Source: SZUA-442 sp963792405 (GTDB lineage Bacteria; Actinomycetota; Acidimicrobiia; Spongiisociales; UBA5794). From it: 64,000 nt of DNA. The position numbers and the translations under genes are program-made. The stretch spans positions 310,001 to 374,000 of the forward strand of contig CAWBVU010000006.1 of assembly GCA_963792405.1 (NCBI GenBank). Direction: 5' to 3'. Positions 18,256 through 26,924 of this stretch are shown here, piece after piece; the first letter of the stretch is position 1; each line of letters begins with the position of its first letter. The notes under the pieces are model-generated. The model was not told where the DNA came from. It worked only from the letters and a program-made list of their open reading frames with translations, and made no database searches.

Positions 18256-18697
18256 TGGACGGCTCGACCCCGAGGCGATGCAGCGGCCTTCTGCGGAGGC
18301 ACGGCCCGTCGAGGCCATCATCGGCGCGCACATCGCCAAGCGGGCGCTGTTCGTGGCACCGCCGCTGATCCTGCTCTTCGGCGTGCTCGACGGATGGCTC
18401 GGTGCGGTGTCCGCAGCAGCGGGCGTCGCCATCGTGGCCGCGAACTTCATTCTCGGCGGATGGATCCTCGCGACGGCTGCGGCTGTGTCACTGACCCTGT
18501 ATCATGCCGCCGCGCTGTTCGGATTCTTCATCCGGCTTGGCCTCATCACCCTGGCGATGGTGCTCATCGTCTCGGTGACCGATATCGATCGTCTGGCCAT
18601 GGGTGTGTCAGCGGTCATCAGCTATCTCGTGCTGCTGTCGCTGGAGGCGGTGGCCGTTGCCAAAGGTGCGGAAAGGGAACTCGAGTGGACGAACTGA
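18239..18697 (+). CDS. atpI: AtpI-like protein (ATP synthase I)
   Basis: This 152-residue protein has four hydrophobic segments (about 38-56, 60-76, 80-105 and 118-138) and lies between the AtpZ-like gene and atpB, the usual place of atpI. AtpI acts as a chaperone for c-ring assembly in several bacteria. The GTG at 18239 overlaps the upstream gene by 17 nt, and a purine-rich GGAGGGAAGG precedes it. The sequence is weakly conserved, as is normal for AtpI, so the name rests mainly on synteny and topology. Confidence 0.75.
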   Translation: MATVSDGRLDPEAMQRPSAEARPVEAIIGAHIAKRALFVAPPLILLFGVLDGWLGAVSAAAGVAIVAANFILGGWILATAAAVSLTLYHAAALFGFFIRLGLITLAMVLIVSVTDIDRLAMGVSAVISYLVLLSLEAVAVAKGAERELEWTN

Positions 18698-19506
18698 TCC
18701 TCGCTCTCGAAGAGTGCGACCTGACGGACAACTCGGTCTGTGCGCCGGAGAACGTGACGGACCTCTTCCAGTTCCGCACCCCGATCTTCGAGATCGCCGG
18801 CTTCCCGGTGACCCGCACGGTCGTGCTGATCTTCCTTGCGGGGATCCTCGCCATCGCCCTGATCTACTTCGGCCTCCGCAAGAAGGCCGTCCGTCCGGGA
18901 AAGTACCAGCTGAGCATCGAGAGCCTGATGTCGTTCGTGAGGGACGAGATCGCCGTGGGGATCATCGGCCCGAACGGGATCCACTACTTCCCCTACCTCA
19001 TGGCGCTGTTCATCTTCATCCTGATCGGCAACCTGTTCGAGATCACGCCATTCATCAACTTCCCGATCACGTCGCGGATGGCGATCCCGCTGTTCCTCTC
19101 CCTGCTGACGTGGGTCATCTTCGTATTCGCCGGGTTCAAGCGAAACGGGATCAGCTACCTGACGGGCATCGTCTGGCCCCCAGGCGTCCCCGTCGCCCTC
19201 AAGCCGCTCGTCGGTCTCATCGAGTTCTTCTCGACGTTCTTCGTGCGGCCGTTCTCGCTCGCCGTCCGGCTCTTCGCCAACCTGGTGGCAGGCCACGTCA
19301 TGCTCACACTGCTGCTCACGACCGCGTTCGTCTCGATCACGACGATCGGCTCGATCGGCGTCGTCAAGGGTGCCTTCGGGCTCGCCTGGTGGGCGTTGGC
19401 ACTGGCCATCTTCATGTTCGAGATGATCGTGATCCTCCTCCAGGCCTACATCTTCACGCTGTTGAGCGCCGTGTACATCGACACGTCGGTCAACGTCGAA
19501 CACTGA
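18685..19506 (+). CDS. atpB: F0F1 ATP synthase subunit a
   Basis: This 273-residue membrane subunit forms the proton half-channels next to the c-ring. The family core is clear: LIGNLFEITPF, GLIEFFSTFFVRPFSLAVRLFANLVAGHVML with the essential arginine in the penultimate helices, and a C-terminal ...LLQAYIFTLLSAVYI helix. The GTG at 18685 is preceded by GAAAGGG at 18671-18677 and overlaps the atpI end; a longer frame upstream into atpI is not used. It is followed by atpE. Confidence 0.96.
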   Translation: MDELILALEECDLTDNSVCAPENVTDLFQFRTPIFEIAGFPVTRTVVLIFLAGILAIALIYFGLRKKAVRPGKYQLSIESLMSFVRDEIAVGIIGPNGIHYFPYLMALFIFILIGNLFEITPFINFPITSRMAIPLFLSLLTWVIFVFAGFKRNGISYLTGIVWPPGVPVALKPLVGLIEFFSTFFVRPFSLAVRLFANLVAGHVMLTLLLTTAFVSITTIGSIGVVKGAFGLAWWALALAIFMFEMIVILLQAYIFTLLSAVYIDTSVNVEH

Positions 19507-19540
19507 TCGAGTCACGTCCTAAGCGACAAGGAAGGGAAAC

Positions 19541-19750
19541 ATGTTGGACAACGGAGCGTTCTCTCTCATCGGGTACGGCCTTGCGGCCATCGGCCCGGGT
19601 ATCGGCATCGGCATCATCGCCGGCAACGCCGTCCAGGCCATGGCGCGACAGCCCGAGGCTGCGGGCATGGTCCGCACGACGATGTTCCTCGGTATCGCGT
19701 TCACGGAGGCACTCGCCCTCATCGGCTTCGTGCTCTTCTTCCTGGTCTAG
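19541..19750 (+). CDS. atpE: F0F1 ATP synthase subunit c
   Basis: This 69-residue hairpin of two membrane helices forms the rotor ring. The ion-binding carboxylate is E56 in the second helix (GIAFTEALALIGF), and the polar loop carries A-R-Q-P at 35-38, which contacts gamma and epsilon. The residues around E56 do not show the glutamine/serine pattern of sodium-binding rings, so proton coupling is likely. The ATG at 19541 has a strong AAGGAAGGG Shine-Dalgarno sequence. Confidence 0.96.
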   Translation: MLDNGAFSLIGYGLAAIGPGIGIGIIAGNAVQAMARQPEAAGMVRTTMFLGIAFTEALALIGFVLFFLV

Positions 19751-19765
19751 CGAGGGGAACCTCTG

Positions 19766-20347
19766 ATGCTCATGCACGTGTTCGCACAGCTGATCCTCGC
19801 CACCGAGGGTCAAACGGAGCAGACCTCCGAGACCGCGAGTGAGAGCGGAGGAATCGACCTGCTCCTGCCCGCACCCGAGGAGCTCATCGCAGGCATCATT
19901 GCGTTCTCCATCGTCTTCTTCTTCATCTGGAAGTGGGCGATCCCCGCGATGAACAAGGCCCTGGAGGCGCGCCAGGCGGCCATCGCCGCGGAGTTCGAGT
20001 CCGCGGAGAAGGCAAAGGTCGAGGCCGAAAGCCTCCTCAGCGACTACCGGGCCCAGCTCGCAGGGGCGAAGGCGGACGCGTCGAAGATCGTCGCCGATGC
20101 GAGGGACGAGGGCGAGGCGACGAAGGTCGACATCGTCGCCCGCGCACAGGCGGAGGCCGACCAGATCAAGGCAAGGGCCCACGACGAGATCAACGCGGAA
20201 CGCGAGAGGGTCGCAGGCGATCTGCGCCGCCAGGTCGCCGACCTGTCGATCGACGTCGCCGAGCGGGTCGTCGGCTCCTCCATCGACGCTCGTGCGCAGC
20301 GTCAGCTCGTCGACGAATACATCGACGAGCTCGGCGGGGTGCAGTAG
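19766..20347 (+). CDS. atpF: F0F1 ATP synthase subunit b
   Basis: This 193-residue peripheral-stalk subunit has a short N-terminal segment and one membrane helix at about 33-53 (ELIAGIIAFSIVFFFIWKWAIPAMNKALEARQ region). A long charged, Ala-rich coiled coil follows to the end and joins F0 to the delta subunit. The ATG at 19766 has AGGGGA 6-8 nt upstream; the ATG at 19772 is an alternative. Unlike the b-delta fusion of Mycobacterium, b and delta are separate genes here. Confidence 0.94.
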   Translation: MLMHVFAQLILATEGQTEQTSETASESGGIDLLLPAPEELIAGIIAFSIVFFFIWKWAIPAMNKALEARQAAIAAEFESAEKAKVEAESLLSDYRAQLAGAKADASKIVADARDEGEATKVDIVARAQAEADQIKARAHDEINAERERVAGDLRRQVADLSIDVAERVVGSSIDARAQRQLVDEYIDELGGVQ

Positions 20348-20350
20348 CTG

Positions 20351-20896
20351 ATGGACCACGCGACCGCCCAGCACGACCGCACCGATGGGTATGCAGACGC
20401 CCTCCTCGCGATCGCCCTCGCAGAGGGTGAGGAGGCTGCGCTCGTGGACGAGTTCCACACGGCTGCGAACCTCCTTGCGGGCCATGCAGAGCTCGTCGAG
20501 GTCCTGAGGGATCCTCGTATCCCCACCGAGCGCAAGCAGGGGATCATCGACGACCTCCTCGGTTCGCGGGCGTCCGCCGTGACGGTCGCCGCCCTCGGCT
20601 TCCTCGTCGCAGCGGGACAGGCCCGGCACCTCGCGGACATCGCCGCCAGGCTCGCGGAGAAGGCCGCCGACTCCGAGGGTGAGGTGGTCGCCGAGGTCAG
20701 GACGCCGATGGACCTCGAACCGGAGCAGGTCATCCGCCTCCAGGAGGCGCTGTCACGCTCGACGAACAAGAGGGTCCGCGTGCGGGTCGTCATCGATCCC
20801 TCGGTCGTCGGGGGCGTCGTCACGAAGGTCGGGGACACGGTGCTCGATGGATCGATCAGGGGTCGCTTCCACGAGCTCAGAGAGCAATGGGGCTGA
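20351..20896 (+). CDS. atpH: F0F1 ATP synthase subunit delta
   Basis: This 181-residue OSCP/delta subunit caps the alpha-beta hexamer and binds the b stalk. The typical C-terminal signature is seen in VRVRVVIDPSVVGGVVTKVGDTVLDGSI, with GRFHELREQ after it. The ATG at 20351 begins 3 bases after the atpF stop, and the gene ends 6 bases before atpA, so the spacing is tight and operonic. Confidence 0.94.
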   Translation: MDHATAQHDRTDGYADALLAIALAEGEEAALVDEFHTAANLLAGHAELVEVLRDPRIPTERKQGIIDDLLGSRASAVTVAALGFLVAAGQARHLADIAARLAEKAADSEGEVVAEVRTPMDLEPEQVIRLQEALSRSTNKRVRVRVVIDPSVVGGVVTKVGDTVLDGSIRGRFHELREQWG

Positions 20897-20902
20897 GGCA
20901 GA

Positions 20903-22438
20903 ATGGCTGAACTCACACTGAACACCGACGACATCACCAGCGCCCTCCGCGCCAATCTCGAGGGTTGGTCCCCTTCGCTCGAGTCCGAGACGATGGGCTA
21001 CGTCCTGTCCGTCGGCGACGGAGTGGCACGAGTGAGCGGGCTCCCGAGCGCCATGGCCTCCGAGCTCCTCGAGTTCCCCGGCGGCCTGCTGGGCGTCGCG
21101 CTGAACCTCGACGAGGAATCGATCGGCGTCGTCATCCTCGGTGACGCGTCCGGCATCGAGGAGGGCGACGAGGTGCGCTCCACCGGCCGTGTGCTGTCGA
21201 TCCAGGTGGGTGACGAGCTGCTCGGCAGGGTGGTGAACCCGCTTGGACAGCCCCTCGATGGCAAGGGTGCCATCACCACCAACGAACGACGCCTCCTCGA
21301 GACCCAGGCGCCCTCCGTCGTGCAGCGCCAGCCCGTCTCCCAGCCACTGCAGACGGGGATCAAGGCCATCGACGCCATGACCCCGATCGGCCGGGGCCAG
21401 CGGCAGCTGATCATCGGCGACCGCCAGACGGGGAAGACGACGATCGCCGTCGACACGATCCTCGCCCAGAAGGGCCTCGGCGTGAAGTGCGTCTATGTCG
21501 CCATCGGCCAGAAGAACTCGACCGTGGCAGAGGTGGTCGACACCCTCGAGAAGGCCGGTGCGATGGAGTACACGGTGATCGTGAACGCCTCCGCGGGCGA
21601 TTCGGCCGCCCTCCAGATGTACGCGCCATATGCGGGCTCGGCCATCGGGCAGTACTGGATGTACAAGGGTGAGCATGCCCTGGTCGTCTTCGACGACCTC
21701 ACCAAGCAAGCCGTCGCCTACAGGGAGATCTCGCTGCTCCTGCGCCGCCCACCGGGACGCGAGGCCTACCCGGGTGACGTCTTCTACCTCCACAGCCGGC
21801 TGCTGGAGCGCTGTGCGAAGCTCTCCGATGAGCTCGGAGGCGGTTCCCTCACGGGCCTCCCGATCGTCGAGACCAAGGCGAACGACGTGTCCGCCTACAT
21901 CCCGACGAATGTGATCTCCATCACCGACGGGCAGATCTTCCTCGAGACGGACCTGTTCTTCGCAGGGATCCGCCCCGCCATCAACGCCGGCATCTCGGTG
22001 TCACGCGTGGGTGGCGCGGCCCAGGTCAAGGCGATGAAGAAGGTGGCAGGACCCCTGCGACTCAACCTGGCGCAGTACCGCGAGCTCGAGGCCTTCGCAG
22101 AGTTCGGGTCGGAGCTCGATGCCACCTCGCTCGCCCAGCTCGACAGGGGCAGCAGGGTCGTGGAAGTGCTCAAGCAGGGTCAGCATCATCCCGTCCCCGT
22201 GTCCGAGCAGGTCCTCGTGATCTTCGCCGTGACCGAGGGTCACATGGACGACGTCGATCCGAGTGGCATCAGGGACTTCGAGAACGGCCTGCGGGAGTTC
22301 GCACGCGCCAGGTACGGCTCGATGCTCGCCACGATCGCCGACACCGGCGACATCCCCGGGGACGACCTCGTCGCCGCGATCAACGCCTACAAGGCGACGC
22401 TTGGCGATGGCGAACCGACGGGCGAACTGGAGGCGTAG
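20903..22438 (+). CDS. atpA: F0F1 ATP synthase subunit alpha
   Basis: This 511-residue regulatory nucleotide-binding subunit of F1 has Walker A GDRQTGKT at 172-179. The alpha signature around PAINAGISVSRVGG, with the catalytic-site arginine donated to the beta subunit, is present. The N-terminal beta-barrel and C-terminal helical domains are complete, and length is normal for the family. The ATG at 20903 follows the atpH stop with GAGGCAG between them. Confidence 0.97.
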   Translation: MAELTLNTDDITSALRANLEGWSPSLESETMGYVLSVGDGVARVSGLPSAMASELLEFPGGLLGVALNLDEESIGVVILGDASGIEEGDEVRSTGRVLSIQVGDELLGRVVNPLGQPLDGKGAITTNERRLLETQAPSVVQRQPVSQPLQTGIKAIDAMTPIGRGQRQLIIGDRQTGKTTIAVDTILAQKGLGVKCVYVAIGQKNSTVAEVVDTLEKAGAMEYTVIVNASAGDSAALQMYAPYAGSAIGQYWMYKGEHALVVFDDLTKQAVAYREISLLLRRPPGREAYPGDVFYLHSRLLERCAKLSDELGGGSLTGLPIVETKANDVSAYIPTNVISITDGQIFLETDLFFAGIRPAINAGISVSRVGGAAQVKAMKKVAGPLRLNLAQYRELEAFAEFGSELDATSLAQLDRGSRVVEVLKQGQHHPVPVSEQVLVIFAVTEGHMDDVDPSGIRDFENGLREFARARYGSMLATIADTGDIPGDDLVAAINAYKATLGDGEPTGELEA

Positions 22439-22444
22439 CGAACC

Positions 22445-23326
22445 GTGGCGTCCGCAGAAGTCCGTCAGATCCGCCGGAGGATCAAGAGCGTCCAGTCGAC
22501 GATGAAGATCACGCGGGCGATGGAGCTCATCGCGACCGCCCGTATCGGCAAGGCTCAGGTCCGCGTTGCCCAGGCGAAGCCGTACACCGAGAAGATGAAC
22601 GACGTGATCCGGAACATCGCTGCGGCCACCGGCACCCTGCGCCACCCGCTCCTCGAGCGTCGTGATGTGCGCACCGTCGGCGTACTTGCCGTGACCTCCG
22701 ATCGGGGGCTCGCAGGCGGCTACAACTCGTCGGTCATCCGGCTGGCCGAGTCCGCCATCCGGCGCCACCAGTCGGCGGGTCGCAAGGTGCGGCTGTTCGT
22801 CGTCGGGGCGAAGGCCCAGTCCTACTTCCGGTATCGGAAGTACGCGCTCGACCACGTGTGGCTGAACATCACCGATACCCCGACCTACGGAGATGCGCGC
22901 TCGATCGCCAACGTGCTCCTCGACGAGTACGCAACGGGCAGGGTCGATGCGGTGGAGGCGTACACGACCGAGTACGTGTCGGCGCTCACCCAGAACGCCA
23001 TCGAGTGGTCGGTGCTCCCGATCGAGCCACCCCCGACGGACCTCGATGCCCCCCCGACGCCTGCCGGGTACACCTTCGAGCCCTCACCCGAGGAGATCCT
23101 CGGGCGATTGCTGCCGAGGTACCTCGAGGGCACGCTGTTCGGCATGCTGCTCGAGGCGTCGGCCTCCGAGCACGCCGCCAGGCGCCGTGCGATGAAGGCC
23201 GCGACCGAGAACGCGGAGGAACTCACCCGCCTCCTCACGCGCGAGGCGAACCAGGCTCGACAGGCCGAGATCACCACGGAGATCAGCGAGATCGTCGGAG
23301 GCGCGGAAGCGCTTGCGAACGGTTGA
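22445..23326 (+). CDS. atpG: F0F1 ATP synthase subunit gamma
   Basis: This 293-residue central shaft has the conserved N-terminal helix (RRIKSVQSTMKITRAMELIA) and C-terminal helix (ARRRAMKAATENAEELTRLL) that form the coiled-coil rotor inside F1. Start codon GTG lies 6 bases after atpA. The segment ITSDRGLAGGYN-like (VTSDRGLAGGYNSSVIRLAE) is typical. Length is within the usual actinobacterial range. Confidence 0.96.
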   Translation: MASAEVRQIRRRIKSVQSTMKITRAMELIATARIGKAQVRVAQAKPYTEKMNDVIRNIAAATGTLRHPLLERRDVRTVGVLAVTSDRGLAGGYNSSVIRLAESAIRRHQSAGRKVRLFVVGAKAQSYFRYRKYALDHVWLNITDTPTYGDARSIANVLLDEYATGRVDAVEAYTTEYVSALTQNAIEWSVLPIEPPPTDLDAPPTPAGYTFEPSPEEILGRLLPRYLEGTLFGMLLEASASEHAARRRAMKAATENAEELTRLLTREANQARQAEITTEISEIVGGAEALANG

Positions 23327-23362
23327 CACGAGACGAATTCACACGAGACACGGAGACCAGAC

Positions 23363-24787
23363 ATGAGCGTCACAACCCTCGCCGCAGGCAAGATCGTCAA
23401 GGTCGCCGGCCCGGTCGTGGATGTCGAGTTCCCACCGGGAGCCCTCCCCGAGATCAACTACGCCCTCGAGGTCGACGTCGACATCGCCGGGACGGCGCGC
23501 ACGATCATCTGCGAGGTCGCCCAACAGCTCGGCGACGACAAGATCCGCGCCGTCGCGATGGCGCCGACCGACGGCCTCGTGCGCGGTGCCGAGGTGCGGA
23601 ACCTCGGTCGCCCGATCGCCGTTCCGGTCGGTGACCAGACGCTCGGGCACATCTTCAACGCCTGGGGTGTGTGCCTCGACGATCCGGGCCAGGAGTTCTC
23701 GGACGAGTGGTGGCCCATCCACAGGGACGTGCCGGCGTTCGAGGACGTGGAGGCACAGAACAAGGTGTTCGAGTCCGGTATCAAGGTGATCGACCTGATC
23801 TGCCCCTATCTCGAGGGTGGCAAGATCGGCCTCTTCGGGGGTGCAGGCGTCGGCAAGACGGTGCTCATCCAGGAAATGATCAATCGCGTCGCCACCCAAC
23901 ACGGCGGCGTATCCGTGTTTGCCGGCGTCGGAGAGCGCACGAGGGAGGGGAACGACCTGTTCCTCGAGATGTCGGACTCCGGCGTCATCGACAAGGCCGC
24001 CCTCGTGTTCGGCCAGATGGACGAGCCCCCCGGCGTCCGCCTTCGCGTGGCGCTGTCCGCGCTGACCATGGCGGAGTACTTCCGCGACGTCCAGCAGCAG
24101 GACGTGCTCTTGTTCATCGACAACATCTTCCGCTTCACGCAAGCGGGCTCCGAGGTGTCGACGCTGCTCGGACGGATGCCGTCCGCCGTCGGCTACCAGC
24201 CGACGCTGTCGTCGGAGATGGGTGTGCTCCAGGAGCGCATCACGTCGCTGAAGGGACGCTCGATCACGTCGCTGCAGGCCATCTATGTCCCTGCCGATGA
24301 CATCACCGATCCTGCTCCCCACACGGCGTTCGCCCACCTCGACGCCACCACGGTGCTGTCGCGACCCCTCACCGCACTGGGTATCTACCCGGCCGTCGAC
24401 CCGCTCGACTCCAACAGCCGTGCGCTCGATCCTGCGATCGTCGGGGACGAGCACTACCAGGTGGCCACCCAGGTGCAGCTGGTCCTCCAGCGCTACAAGG
24501 ATCTCCAGGACATCATCGCGATCCTCGGCATGGACGAGCTGTCCGAGGAGGACAAGCTCATCGTGAACCGTGCGCGTCGTATCCAGCGGTTCCTCTCGCA
24601 GCCGATGTTCGTGGCCGAGCAGTTCACGGGACAGGCGGGGATCTTCACCCCCAGGGACGAGACCATCGCATCGTTCAAGGCGTTGCTCGATGGCGAGCTC
24701 GACCACCTTCCCGAGCAGGCCTTCTACATGGTCGGCGGGGCCGACGATGCGATCGCGAAGGCGAAGCAGCTCGAGAAGGGTTCCTGA
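23363..24787 (+). CDS. atpD: F0F1 ATP synthase subunit beta
   Basis: This 474-residue catalytic subunit has Walker A GGAGVGKT at 159-166, the GERTREGNDL catalytic glutamate region, Walker B VLLFIDNIFRF and the DELSEED-like sequence as M-D-E-L-S-E-E-D-K that transmits torque from gamma. All match the F-type beta subunit. The ATG at 23363 follows a 36-nt spacer after atpG. The stop overlaps the atpC start in TGATGG. Confidence 0.98.
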   Translation: MSVTTLAAGKIVKVAGPVVDVEFPPGALPEINYALEVDVDIAGTARTIICEVAQQLGDDKIRAVAMAPTDGLVRGAEVRNLGRPIAVPVGDQTLGHIFNAWGVCLDDPGQEFSDEWWPIHRDVPAFEDVEAQNKVFESGIKVIDLICPYLEGGKIGLFGGAGVGKTVLIQEMINRVATQHGGVSVFAGVGERTREGNDLFLEMSDSGVIDKAALVFGQMDEPPGVRLRVALSALTMAEYFRDVQQQDVLLFIDNIFRFTQAGSEVSTLLGRMPSAVGYQPTLSSEMGVLQERITSLKGRSITSLQAIYVPADDITDPAPHTAFAHLDATTVLSRPLTALGIYPAVDPLDSNSRALDPAIVGDEHYQVATQVQLVLQRYKDLQDIIAILGMDELSEEDKLIVNRARRIQRFLSQPMFVAEQFTGQAGIFTPRDETIASFKALLDGELDHLPEQAFYMVGGADDAIAKAKQLEKGS

Positions 24788-25116
24788 TGGCGAAGACCTT
24801 CCAGGTCGACATCGTCACCCCCGAGGCGGTCATCTGGTCGGGGCAGGCCGAGATGGTCTCTGCCAGGACCGTCGATGGTGACATCGGTGTCCTCGCCGAT
24901 CACGAGCCCACGATGGCGTCGTTGGCGACCGGTGCCGTGACGATCCACCATGACGGTCGCATCACCGCTGCAGGCATCCACGGCGGATTCCTCCAGATCT
25001 ACCGCAACCAGGTGACGCTCCTCACCGACAGGGCGGAGCTGACCGAGGGTGGCCTCGAGGCGGCGAGGGAGACGGCTCGGGCGCTGCGGGAATCGGCTGG
25101 CGACGTCCCCGCCTGA
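24787..25116 (+). CDS. atpC: F0F1 ATP synthase subunit epsilon (short form)
   Basis: This 109-residue protein consists of the N-terminal beta-sandwich of epsilon (VDIVTPEAVIWSGQAEMV, DGDIGVLADHEP, GGFLQIYRNQVTLLTDRAEL) and only about 25 residues after it. The two C-terminal helices that in E. coli inhibit hydrolysis are therefore mostly missing. Short epsilons occur in other bacteria, so this may be a lineage trait. The ATG overlaps the atpD stop. The gene's own stop codon lies in the left arm of the hairpin at 25108-25135. Confidence 0.93.
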   Translation: MAKTFQVDIVTPEAVIWSGQAEMVSARTVDGDIGVLADHEPTMASLATGAVTIHHDGRITAAGIHGGFLQIYRNQVTLLTDRAELTEGGLEAARETARALRESAGDVPA

Positions 25117-25135
25117 GGTCGACCGCTCAGGCGGG
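25108..25135. terminator. Perfect 10-bp hairpin between convergent atpC and the ligase gene
   Basis: The arms 25108-25117 (CCCGCCTGAG) and 25126-25135 (CTCAGGCGGG) are exact reverse complements with an 8-nt loop. The atpC stop (25114-25116) is in the left arm and the stop of the minus-strand gene (25127-25129) is in the right arm. No T-tract follows on either strand. It probably separates the two convergent units as a bidirectional hairpin or a barrier, perhaps assisted by Rho. Confidence 0.6.
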
Positions 25136-26458
25136 TGTGGGGACGAGGTCGTCCGTCGCCACCGAGTCTCCCATCGGTGACCTGCGCTCGATCGTGCATC
25201 GCCGGTGGAAGTCCAGCACCGCGAGCCACAGCCCGAATTCCGCGATGCCGTAGGCGTACACGAGGTGCGGGTGGTCGAAGACGAGGTACGGCACGATGGC
25301 CACGAACACCGTGATCGCCCTCATCGACGTCATCACCGAGACGATCCCGAGGGCGATGAGCCACGCAGTGAAGAGCACGCCGATCGGGATGCCATACTCC
25401 GCCGCAACGAGGATCGGGATGTTGTGCACGATCGTGATGTCGGTACTCGTCACCCCGATCCGTGCGAGGGTGGGTCCATAGTTCCCCGGGCCGACACCGA
25501 CGACGGGGTGGCCGCCGATGACGGTGAAGGCGCGGTCGAGCAGCGACTCCCTGCCGAACTGCTGGAGGCGCAGGGTCTCTCCCGCACGCACTGACCAGCC
25601 CGTCCAGGCGATGGCGATGCCCGTGAGCATGGGCACGGTCGCCGACAAGGAGGATGCGAGGTCCCGTCCACGGTGCGAGACCAGCCACATGAGTCCGTAC
25701 AACCCCCCGATCGCGAGGAGGGCCAACACACCGGATCTCCCGAAGGTGACCGAGACCGCGAACGAGGAGACCAGCACCGACACCCACATCAGTGGGTGGA
25801 GCCGTCCGAACGCCGCCGACGCGAGGACGATGGCGATGGCGAGCACGAGGAAGGCCGCGAGTGCATAGGCGCCGTCCATCGTGCCGTACCCCTGGGTCCA
25901 GGCGTGGCTCCATCGTATGGTGATCCCGGACTGGTGCCCGCTCCGCCACACGTGGGTCTGGAGCAGCGCCCATGTGGCCTGCACGCCCGCAGATGCCGCA
26001 AGTGGCCAGACGATGGCGAGCCGGAAGGTGCGCACCGACATCGTGGACACGATGGCGATGGTCCCGACGACGCCGGCGAGTCGCATGGTCCTCAGGATGC
26101 CCTCCGCACTGGGGTCGAATAGCAGCCAGACGAGGGTGATCCCCGTGAACCCCATCGCGCCGAGGAGGCCGAGCGGGCGGCCGCGGTACGTCGAGCGGCG
26201 GAGGAGCAGTGGCAGGGAGGACACCGCGACGAGAACGAGGACGAGTTCGAGCGGTCCGAACGTCGATGCCTTGAGCAGCGGACGCTCGATGTGCGGACTG
26301 TGCACCTCCACCAGCAGCAGATACCGGATGGCGAAGGGGATGACGGCGATGAGCGCGGCGACGAGGGCATACCTGAGGCCGTCGAGGACGTCCGTCTCCG
26401 GGGCGTCTCCGGTGACGTGCTCGGGGCGCGACGGCGGTGGTGGCCGATGCCGGGTCAT
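25127..26458 (-). CDS. O-antigen ligase/polymerase-like (Wzy/WaaL) membrane protein
   Basis: This 443-residue polytopic protein has about eleven hydrophobic segments. A large extracytoplasmic loop includes HVWRSGHQSG and RWSHAWTQGYGTMDG. The Wzy_C-type signature is seen at GHPVVGVGPGNYGPTLARIG followed by HNIPILVAAEYGIPIG. Such proteins polymerise or ligate lipid-linked oligosaccharides on the outer face of the membrane. It is the first gene of the surface-polysaccharide region and converges on the ATP synthase operon. ATG 26458 has a GGAG just upstream. Confidence 0.82.
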   Translation of the reverse strand: MTRHRPPPPSRPEHVTGDAPETDVLDGLRYALVAALIAVIPFAIRYLLLVEVHSPHIERPLLKASTFGPLELVLVLVAVSSLPLLLRRSTYRGRPLGLLGAMGFTGITLVWLLFDPSAEGILRTMRLAGVVGTIAIVSTMSVRTFRLAIVWPLAASAGVQATWALLQTHVWRSGHQSGITIRWSHAWTQGYGTMDGAYALAAFLVLAIAIVLASAAFGRLHPLMWVSVLVSSFAVSVTFGRSGVLALLAIGGLYGLMWLVSHRGRDLASSLSATVPMLTGIAIAWTGWSVRAGETLRLQQFGRESLLDRAFTVIGGHPVVGVGPGNYGPTLARIGVTSTDITIVHNIPILVAAEYGIPIGVLFTAWLIALGIVSVMTSMRAITVFVAIVPYLVFDHPHLVYAYGIAEFGLWLAVLDFHRRCTIERRSPMGDSVATDDLVPTPA

Positions 26459-26480
26459 GTCTCCGGTATCGGGGGTTTCG

Positions 26481-26912
26481 TCAGATGCCTGAAGCGAGAT
26501 CCTCGACCTGTTGCGGGAACCCGCTCGACAATGCGCCCTTGATCGCGGGGAAGAACATCGCGGACAGCATGCCTTTGGTGCGGAAGGTCATCTCGACGGT
26601 CACGTCCGTCGAGGGATTCGAAGGGGTGATCGTCGCCACGACGTCACCTGCGATCTCGGAGGTGTCGAGCGTCATGGTGAAGCGCTCGTTGATGACGTAG
26701 TCACCCGCGATCGCCTCACCCTTGTACTTCTTGCCGCCGACGTCGGCGACCCAGTCGAAGGACTCGAGCGATCCGTCCTGGCGGTAGATGGGGTTCGAGA
26801 CCTCGGAGACGGGGCCGATCTTCTCCCAGGTGGTGGGATCCTGGAGCACAGCCCACGCCCGCGAGGGCGGTGCATCGACGGAGACGGTGTGGGAGAAGGT
26901 CGCAGATGGCAT
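26481..26912 (-). CDS. SRPBCC (START/Bet v1-like) family protein
   Basis: This 143-residue soluble protein has the SRPBCC layout: an N-terminal strand with V-D-A-P-P-S-R-A-W-A-V-L, helices, a curved sheet (ESFDWVADVGGKKYKG, ERFTMTLDTSEIAGD) and a C-terminal helix GALSSGFPQQVEDLA. The family binds hydrophobic ligands, and no function can be assigned from sequence. ATG 26912 is supported by a TAGAGT box 6 nt upstream, implying a leaderless message. Confidence 0.8.
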   Translation of the reverse strand: MPSATFSHTVSVDAPPSRAWAVLQDPTTWEKIGPVSEVSNPIYRQDGSLESFDWVADVGGKKYKGEAIAGDYVINERFTMTLDTSEIAGDVVATITPSNPSTDVTVEMTFRTKGMLSAMFFPAIKGALSSGFPQQVEDLASGI

Positions 26913-26918
26913 GGAGCG

Positions 26919-26924
26919 ACTCTA
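26919..26924 (-). promoter_or_regulatory. TAGAGT -10 box, leaderless start of the SRPBCC gene
   Basis: TAGAGT on the minus strand ends 6 nt before the ATG at 26912. It lies within the intergenic gap after the HIT gene stop. Confidence 0.45.
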
